Source of the DNA: Undaria pinnatifida
Lineage: Eukaryota; Sar; Phaeophyceae; Laminariales; Alariaceae
Direction of reading: 5' to 3'
Assembly (NCBI GenBank): GCA_012845835.1
Contig: JABAKD010000025.1
Location: forward strand, 31,090,001-31,154,000
Length of the DNA stretch: 64,000 nt
Shown: positions 57,290 through 64,000 of the stretch, one piece after another
Layout of the letters: every line of letters starts with the position of its first letter
How positions within the stretch are numbered: the stretch's first letter is position 1
Notes under the pieces: generated by a model
What the model saw: the letters and a program-made list of their open reading frames with translations, nothing else
Database searches by the model: none
Told to the model about the DNA's origin: nothing
Position numbers and translations under genes: made by a program

Positions 57290-57990
57290 AGTGCGGGGGG
57301 TGCAACACAGTAAAGGTGCGTGTGAACCCATCGCATTTAAACAGGTAGCATTTAACCTTGGCGTGGAGAGGTAGCACAGGAAAGCGTCGCCCAAGACGCC
57401 CACACCCATGCCACCAAAATAGGCAGAACTAAACATATGTGCAGCATAGGCGGGGTAGAACACTAAAGGGTGGCACAAGAAGCCTACGCCCATCGCACTA
57501 AAACAGGCAGCATTTTTCCCATGCACAGAGTAGGGGGGGCAGCACAGTAAAGGATCGCCTAACAGGTCGACGCTCATTGCATGAAAAAGGCGGCATTTAA
57601 CCTAGGTGCAGTGTAGGGGGTAGCGCACTAAAGGTTCGCCCAGCACGCCGAATCTCATCGCAATGAAATAGTTAGCATTTAACCTAGGTGCAGAGTAGGG
57701 AGGTAGCACCGCAAAACGTCGCCAATCAGGAGTGTAGGGCGGGTAGCACAGTAGAAGGTCGCGCAGCCATCCGTATAAAACAAAAACGGTAAGCATCTGC
57801 CCTAGTGGTAATGTAGAAGGGGGTAGCACAGTAGAGGATCGCGCAGCCAACCGTTGAAAAAAATGACAGCATCTGCCCAAACAGTAGTTTAGGGGGGGGG
57901 GTAGCACAGTAGAGGATCGTGCCGCCAACCGTTTAAAACAAACGGGCAGCATGTCCGCCCCAACAGTAGTGTAGGGGGATGTAGCACAGC
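57290..57990. repeat. Tandem array, about 80-bp unit, ten copies
   Basis: Units are marked by GTAGCACAGTA-AGGATCGC and (T/A)GCAGCATTTAACC-like spacers. The GTAGCAC core recurs at 57371, 57455, 57541, 57621, 57704, 57744, 57824, 57902 and 57981, mostly 78-86 bp apart, with one shortened unit of 40 bp. Confidence 0.85.
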
Positions 57991-58039
57991 AGTGGGTTGT
58001 ACATGCGCCAATCAGAAGACAAGGTCAGTACAACGCTTG

Positions 58040-58400
58040 AACAAAGTTGTATACCACCAACCGCACTATAGGGGAACGGTCGCGCCTACAGTAGTGCTGA
58101 GCTGCATTATCGATGCTGTGTCCATAGGTACCTTCAATACCAACCGCACGAGTATGGGCAGTTTAACCCCCGAGCAAGGTATTTTCCCCACCGTCCGCAC
58201 TATACGGGGAAGATCGCGCCTACGGTAGTGCTGATTGCTGTAATGTCGCTGCTGGAACCTGTAACGGTAATTCCAACCGCACCAACATAGGTAATACAGC
58301 GTCCTAACAAGGCGGTTCACCCACCGACCGCACTATAGAGAGACGGTCAAACCCACAGTAGTGCTGATTGCTGCAAGATTGCTCCTGTGACAACGGGTGA
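58040..58400. repeat. Tandem array, 133-bp unit, containing CCGCACTATA ends
   Basis: Three units with CCGCACTATA at 58061, 58195 and 58328, each followed by GG-nn-GGTC, CCTAC-GTAGTGCTGA and, in two of them, TTGCTG. A fourth, isolated variant (CCGCACTACAAAGGGAC) lies at 58888. The marker sequence matches the terminal repeat of the small element at 63022-63203. Confidence 0.75.
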
Positions 58401-61400
58401 CGACAACACCAACCGCCTCAATAAAGGTAGTATAATACCAAGATAGCTGTAGAAAAGGTATGTGCGCCCGCAGCCGAATACAAAGGCTGTTCGCCCGTAA
58501 GTACCGCATCAAACGGGCTGATCCCCACTTGAACTGTTAAAAGAAGTAAAACACAGTATCTCCGCGAACTGTAGTAAACGCTCTGCAACAGGCAATAGCT
58601 GTCCGAACAATGCGTAGAGAAAAAAAATGCCAGTATAGACCCTAGAATCATCATGAAGGGCAGCACATGTAGTAACAGCAGCAGAAAGGCAGCGTTTGCG
58701 ACAAATGTTTGTTGCTCAGATTATCCGCCAACTGTACATCGCATTGAAACGGACAGTATCCGTCGTGACAGCTGCAAAAAAAAATGCAGCATTTATCCTA
58801 GCAGCATTGTGGAAGCGAGCACATGTACCGGCAGGAGGAAGACGGCTTAACGCCTGGACAGCTGAGAAAGTTCCGTACCCTCACCGACCGCACTACAAAG
58901 GGACAGTTGGGTCAACAGCAGTGCAGGGTGCCGCACTATCGCAGCTGTGCCCATACAGAGAGTGGTATTAGTCCCCGCGTACCAATGAATGGTGGAATAT
59001 AGGGCATAGCACACGCCGACAGTCTTGCCCAAAAAAGCCAGCACAGACTTTCATCTATAACTAAACTTAAGTTCTAGTCAGGGGAAGGCCAAGACGAAGA
59101 AACTTCTCGAATCGAACTTGCATGGAGCACTCGCACAGCAGCGCAGGGTGTCAGAGCTGCAGTGATGTAACTGTAGACGCTTGGGAAGTGCAGGGTCGAG
59201 CTATGTGGTTGATGGGCAGAAGCAAAGTTGGCTGCTCGGCTGCTGTACAGTGACTTCTACAGCAGAGAATCCGGCGGTATATGGCATATATTGACAGCGA
59301 GCCCATCACGCGGCACTACCAATATGATGGTGGTTGAAGCTACGTGACGCAATGGAACGAAGTTGATCGCGAAAGATCGGGGACGGGCCGGGTTGCGTCA
59401 ACTTAGCAGCTGTACTATTTTCAGCAGAAAGGGAGCACAGCAGTTTGTTCGACGCGCAGAACGGATCTACGCATGTACTGAAACCCATACGATAACGCGT
59501 GTATTGAAAAAAATCTGCAAATGAGAAAGCCCAAACATTCCACGTGCACATGCGGTGCCGTGTCGGGACGAAATTGGAGGCTTGGTCGCACGAATACCGC
59601 CTGTTGATACGCTTTAAGTTGAGCCAAAGTGTGGTCCAGCCCTAAAACAGAGATGGGTACGAGATGTGTGTTGTTGTGTCTGATTGTAACATCCAAAGGG
59701 CCCCACCGCCGTGGCTGCAATGGGGTTGTTCATTGTGTCAGGGAGTGACGGACACAAAACAAAAAAATCGTGCGGTCGGCTTTGTGATGTATTTGCTAAG
59801 ATCGACAAGCTTTCAAGAGCGCATAGCAAGACAATTAAAATCCAACTTGGCAATATTTTCGGGGGACGTACAATGCCCAGGGCTCCCGCTCCTGTTACCA
59901 CCTTAGAAGACCAGCGCTGTCAAAAGCGGCGCAAAATCGGACGACCGGGTAATCGACAAGTGCCCACTCGGCCACCTACGGAGGATTATTCAACCGCGCA
60001 ACGCTCCCTTGGCGTCGACGCTCACATGTGTTGGGCAGGGTGGGTGTTGCAGCGACGGGGATCGGACAAAATGCGAATGGTCAGTTGGATGTTATACGAA
60101 CGCTATTGCCAGGCCGCGACCAAGATGCCCGCCACAGACGCCCGCGTGCCTCGGGTACAGGGGGGTTATTGCAGGAACGGGGCACCGAGAAAGAACGACG
60201 GGTCAGACAATGACCAGGACACCCGTCACCGACGCTCGAATGCATCAGGCTGGGGAAGGGTTACGGAAGGTTACGGTTGACAGGAAGGGGCGGAAGATCC
60301 ATCATCTGAAATGCGTCCACGTTGTTAGTGGGCCGTTATATGGAGGTCTTTTTCACGCCGACGGTAGATATTCGTCGAGCAGGGGGGACGTTGCTATTTC
60401 GAACGGGTCACGGGTGGCATACAAATCATTCATCTCTGAGGCTCGTTCTTACAGGTCTTTAACGCCTACAGCCGCGGCACGCACTTCCACTGATCCTCCG
60501 TAGCGCATTGGTCTTCCAAGCCCTTAGTGTGCGTATCCTAAACTTGTATAGTGGGATTCGTCATGTGGCGATTGTTAGCTCGGCACACGCGCGGAGCGAG
60601 TGTTCGAGCGATATAATGCAGCCGGATGCAGTATATGGGTACGATACGGGTGATCCGATGCGTGACAATGTACCGTGGTTCAGTCTTTCTATTCTTCTCT
60701 CGGCCATGCTTAGATAAACACATGGCGGGTGGCCGGTGTATGCAAGATGATGAACCCGTTAGGATACGGCCTTCGCAACCCTGTAAACACACTAAAGCAA
60801 ACGGCTTAATGTCGATACTTTTCCCGGAAAGTGCAGCAGGGAGTCTGCGACGGCTCGACCCCAATTAACACTCTAAATTCTCCGCAAAATGCTTGGTACG
60901 GATAGGTACACACATCATTTTACTACCCTTATGCTGCTCCCAAGGCACCGTAACATCCTCCCGGCATATCGAGGAGTGACGAAAATGATTGACGAGGTGC
61001 CCCAGAGTCTGTGACTTGGGGTACTCTCCTCCATCCCACAAACCAGCCCTTACGTTTCAGCGAACGGTTCCCGAAGACGCCGGTACACCGACGACTTTGA
61101 AACGAATATTCTCTTCCAGTAAACGTCATGCGCGAACGACCCCCGGAAACGGGCGACCTTGAGCGTTCCCTTCTCTTCCACAACACAGTAGATGGAGCAA
61201 GTACTCGTGTGCACCCTCGAGGTTGGACCACGAAGGAAAGTGTATCGCGGTTTGGGAAGGTCTCTGTTGATCTCGCGGATGATTCTTCGTTCAACACCTT
61301 CTGCTGCGAAATTTATGCCCTTGATCCTCTGGGCGTTATCTTCTAATGATTGCGGAAAGATTCCCGATTGGGTAAAAGGGACGATGCGCGGCTAACGTCC

Positions 61401-61429
61401 CCCCCCACCTTATTCTGTTACTGGCTATT
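58401..61429. other. 3 kb without a supportable gene
   Basis: No conserved domain found. Frames at 59711-60280 and 60009-60503 (plus) are Arg-rich and share short internal repeats around CCCGCCACAGACGCCCGC. A minus-strand stretch at 61030-61410 is open for about 100 codons (with NRDLPKPRYTFLRGPTSR and GTLKVARFRGSF). It lies just downstream of the gypsy relic, so it may be the end of that element, but I cannot identify it. Confidence 0.35.
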
Positions 61430-62990
61430 CAACTCTTCCTAATCCCCGTCCGGAGGTCGTATTCACTTTAAAAGGCTCGCTGGAGGTGTACAGCAACCCC
61501 GTGACCGCCGTCGGCTCACCCACGTTGTCGGTGAACGCCCCGTTAAGCTGAGTGCCTACCAGGTGTCCGGCTAACGCTTCCTCCATTTATGCAGCGCGTC
61601 GTTCTCCAATGGTGGGGATGCCGTCAGACATTGGACGACAGTCCGCCGTCTGGTACACCTCCGACATGGCATAGAACACGTCGAGCTGAAGGGGCATAAT
61701 ACTATACTTCGCTTCATCCCTTTTTAACTCGTGAATTTCAGCTTCGTCCTGATAACGCCAGCGATATTCTCAGGCCCTAGCGTCATACGTCTCCCGGACT
61801 GCTTTGCGGTTTAACTAAGTGCACACAGATCACGCCGCCATGGACACTTCTACCGGCTTAAAGCACGGTTCTCAGGCCGCGTGTGCGAACTCGTCTTCAG
61901 ACTCATGACGAAGATCAGCCGGTCAAAAATGACCGAGCTTAGCGTTCGTCATCTACACCGTCCGCCTCCGGATTCTGCGCTGGCTGAGGCTGATCACCAC
62001 GTTTGACCAAGTTCTTGGAATATTTCCTATTTTCCGGGGCATTGTCTAGTAATCGTGGCTCAACTCGGGGTGTTTTCACTGTCTACTTAGGGAACCGTCT
62101 GGCTACTTAACCATCACCAGGTTCCGCATTTTAGCATGCCTTCCTGGTCATCCGCACACAATGTGTGCGTTCCATGCAGTTTACGCCCTGACCTTGTCGG
62201 CCCGCCGCTTCTCCTGAACGGCCTTTACCTCGACCAATGCTTGATGTTGGTTCGTGGCGAAAGTGTCGAGCTCTCCTTGGAATTCCGATCCATCCAGGGG
62301 AGTCATCGTGTCGATTTGTTTTCGCACGTTGCGACCGAACAATACACGGAAGGGTGTCGCGTTTGATGGTAACGCCGGGCCGGGTGTCAGTGGCATAATT
62401 CAGCAAGCGGGGGGTACATATTGATCTCACCGCAGTGACCATTTCTGGCACACTATCAACAGGACCTCCTGGTGCCACGCTCCCATCTGCTCCACGGCCC
62501 TTTGGCTCCGGGCGAACTTTGGCGAGTCCGTCTTTCAGAGCCACACTCAACTACCTACACAAGTGGTCGACCACTTGCATTATGAACGTTCCCCTGACGT
62601 CGTTGTTGATTGACTGGGGCGCGCTTAAAATGTCAGCATCAGCTCCATCAAGTTCCGGCTGACAGTCAGAAAGATCGTCGAGGCGAGGGGATGCCCGAGT
62701 AGGAAGTTTCCGGCCCAGTGGACAACCACCAGCGAATACCGGTTGGTATCGGACGACACTTGGTGGAAGACATGAATGTCTACTTCTAGTTTTTTTAACG
62801 GTTGCAGAAACTACGCCTGGAATCACTTACACTTTACCGCTGATCGATATTTTCCTTCGGTGGAACTCGCATGCCAGTACATACTGTCGCGCGTCTTTTT
62901 GCAGCGACGGCCAGCTGTAATTATATCTCACAAATTGTGTTGTGCGAGCCACACCGGGATGACCAAGGGTGTTATGGACCATGGACAACG
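61430..62990 (-). pseudogene. Ty3/gypsy integrase relic, minus strand
   Basis: Read on the minus strand in pieces: a zinc-binding part HNTLGHPGVARTTQFVRYNY with ARQYVLACEFHRRK (about 62985-62840), the core KLEVDIHVF and NRYSLVVVHWAGNFLLGHPL (about 62795-62660), SINNDVRGTF with the second catalytic Asp, QVVDHLCR, RAVEQMGAWHQEVL with the catalytic Glu, and PALPSNATPFRVLFGRN. After that come KHPELSHDY-like, the chromodomain-like RWRYQDEAEIHELKRDEAKY and SIMPLQLDVFYAMSEVYQ, and GTQLNGAFTDNVGEP. The order matches the tail of the 40-52 kb element, so both belong to related lineages. It has many stops and frameshifts, and LTRs are not visible. Confidence 0.75.
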
Positions 62991-63021
62991 CCCCCATTAT
63001 CAACGTCCTCAGTGTCGATAA

Positions 63022-63203
63022 ACAGTAGGTGGCCCTATATAGTGCGGGTCATATAGTGCGGGTGTCCGATATTGTGCGGGTGAAATCGTTTAGCACAATG
63101 TAGACCCCTCTAAAGTAGTCAGTTTATTTATAGTGCGGGTGCCCGATATAGTGCGAGGAAATTTTCGTGACACATTCCCGCACTACAAAGGGCCACCTAC
63201 TGT
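63022..63203. mobile_element. Small TIR element with repeated TATAGTGCGG motif
   Basis: The ends are inverted repeats of 26 bp with three differences: ACAGTAGGTGGCCCTATATA at 63022 and its counterpart ending AGGGCCACCTACTGT at 63203. Inside, ATAGTGCGG-type motifs recur at least four times (near 63039, 63052, 63069, 63130 and 63147), like subterminal protein-binding sites. It has no coding capacity, so it would be a non-autonomous DNA element. Confidence 0.75.
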
Positions 63204-63248
63204 AGTGGGTTTGGACCCCGTGCGCCTGTACCACAGGGACCCGTTGTC

Positions 63249-63806
63249 CTACGTCAGATACTCGTCTTCCCTCGAGCCCAGCTCTTTGAACACGGGCCCA
63301 AGGGTCGCTTGTTGTTTACGGCTACCCGCCAAGTATGCGTGGTCCTTTAACAAGAGTACCATCTCTGTCATTAAAGGCTCCGCCTGTTCGGTGCTGGTTG
63401 CGTTGTCACCGCTGGAGGTTCCGGTGATGCTCATGTCTGAGGATGCCGTGACGGTTGTGCCATCCCCTTTGCCTGCATCGTTCTCGGCTGTTAACGCCAA
63501 CGTCGGGCTTGACCGTGCCTCCGCGAGGGCTCTGGTGTTTGCTCGCTTGGCCGCACGACTGGCAGTTCCCACGTCCTCCAGCTGTAGAGCGGCTACACCC
63601 TCGAGCACGTGTTCCCCGACGGCTGTATCCTCATATCCTCGCGTTGTCCGCAAATCTCTCACTGCTAACACCCGCAACGCGTCCCTCGCCCTCGGTGGTA
63701 TGGTGGAGTTGGTGATCACGGCGGCAGCTGTTATTAGGCGAACGGTGGGTGCGATCGTATACCCCTTCGGTCTAGGCATTACCTTCGTGAAGTCCTCAAA
63801 TCTCAT
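63249..63806 (-). CDS. Unassigned Ala/Thr-rich 185-residue frame
   Basis: An uninterrupted frame starting MRFEDFTKVMPRPKGYTI and ending in GSREDEYLT followed by a stop. It is charged, rich in Ala, Thr, Glu and Arg, and shows no membrane segment, signal peptide or family motif. The opposite strand is also open (63133-63834), which weakens the case. It sits just upstream, on the same strand, of the minus-strand gypsy relic, so it could be a Gag fragment of that element. It could equally be an exon of a host gene or chance in GC-rich DNA. Confidence 0.35.
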   Translation of the reverse strand: MRFEDFTKVMPRPKGYTIAPTVRLITAAAVITNSTIPPRARDALRVLAVRDLRTTRGYEDTAVGEHVLEGVAALQLEDVGTASRAAKRANTRALAEARSSPTLALTAENDAGKGDGTTVTASSDMSITGTSSGDNATSTEQAEPLMTEMVLLLKDHAYLAGSRKQQATLGPVFKELGSREDEYLT

Positions 63807-64000
63807 CTCTTCGGCTGTTTCTATGTCTCTTTAATTTCACGCGTGGGGTTAGTATGTGCCTGCGAAGGGTTTCTCGCGCCGTAATGTAAGCATTGGTGGC
63901 GGAGATCATGTGTTGTTCAAACGGATCGGCATCCCTTTCGTCGGCTCCCCTTTTCCGCAGTACGTTCCGTTCCAACCTAAAATACCTCCTAGGGAGGTTT
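63807..64000. other. No gene seen at the right edge
   Basis: Short flank with no recognised feature. Confidence 0.4.

Noticed and set aside
63133-63834. 233-codon plus-strand frame
   Set aside because: It mirrors the minus-strand frame 63249-63806 and is poorer in charged residues; at most one of the two is real.
1-64000. CRISPR arrays, bacterial operons, rRNA genes
   Set aside because: No regular short direct repeats with unique spacers, no ribosome-binding sites with packed genes and no rRNA core sequences were seen; the introns and retroelements show eukaryotic DNA.

Overview
This is eukaryotic nuclear DNA, low in genes and rich in repeats. Evidence: a ten-exon gene with GT-AG introns, LTR retrotransposons of both the Ty1/copia and Ty3/gypsy classes, a tRNA-derived SINE with an A-tail, MITE-like elements and several satellites. 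The leishmanolysin-type (M8) peptidase with an EGF-like module, and the style of both retroelement polyproteins, suggest a stramenopile, perhaps a brown alga. The taxon is an inference of low to moderate confidence.

Layout. 1-12.8 kb: no host gene that I can support; it holds a (CCCGA)n satellite joined to a MITE end, two SINE copies (1.25 kb minus, 9.5 kb plus), a second MITE copy and a pair of diverged 0.5-kb direct repeats. 12.8-18.6 kb: the only host gene I can defend, a secreted M8 metallopeptidase on the minus strand, assembled from ten exons with matching splice phases. 18.6-25.1 kb: non-coding, with a 1.1-kb C-run-rich element. 25.1-34.9 kb: a decayed Ty1/copia element whose 3' LTR is split by a 2.65-kb G-run-rich element and which carries a MITE near its 3' end. 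35-40.3 kb: non-coding, with a degenerate MITE and a TAG microsatellite. 40.3-52.5 kb: a complete but decayed Ty3/gypsy element with two LTRs and a 4-bp target duplication; it holds a nested G-run element with long inverted arms. 52.5-61 kb: short-period tandem arrays and no gene I can support. 61.4-63.0 kb: a minus-strand relic of a related Ty3/gypsy integrase region, followed by a small TIR element and one unassigned 185-codon frame.

The most interesting object is the pol of the Ty3/gypsy element. After RNase H it carries a segment with the ordered motifs of a C-5 cytosine DNA methyltransferase (motifs I, IV, VI and VIII), running in one open frame into the integrase core. The usual HHCC zinc-binding part of the integrase is absent there. 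The related relic at 62 kb does have an HHCC-like part at that place. The same element has a Gag with a CCCH-type zinc finger and an integrase tail with chromodomain-like and Tudor-like segments, so three of its parts look directed at chromatin or nucleic acid.

The peptidase is the only gene likely to serve the cell. Everything else recognisable is mobile DNA, nearly all of it broken by stops, frameshifts and changed catalytic residues.
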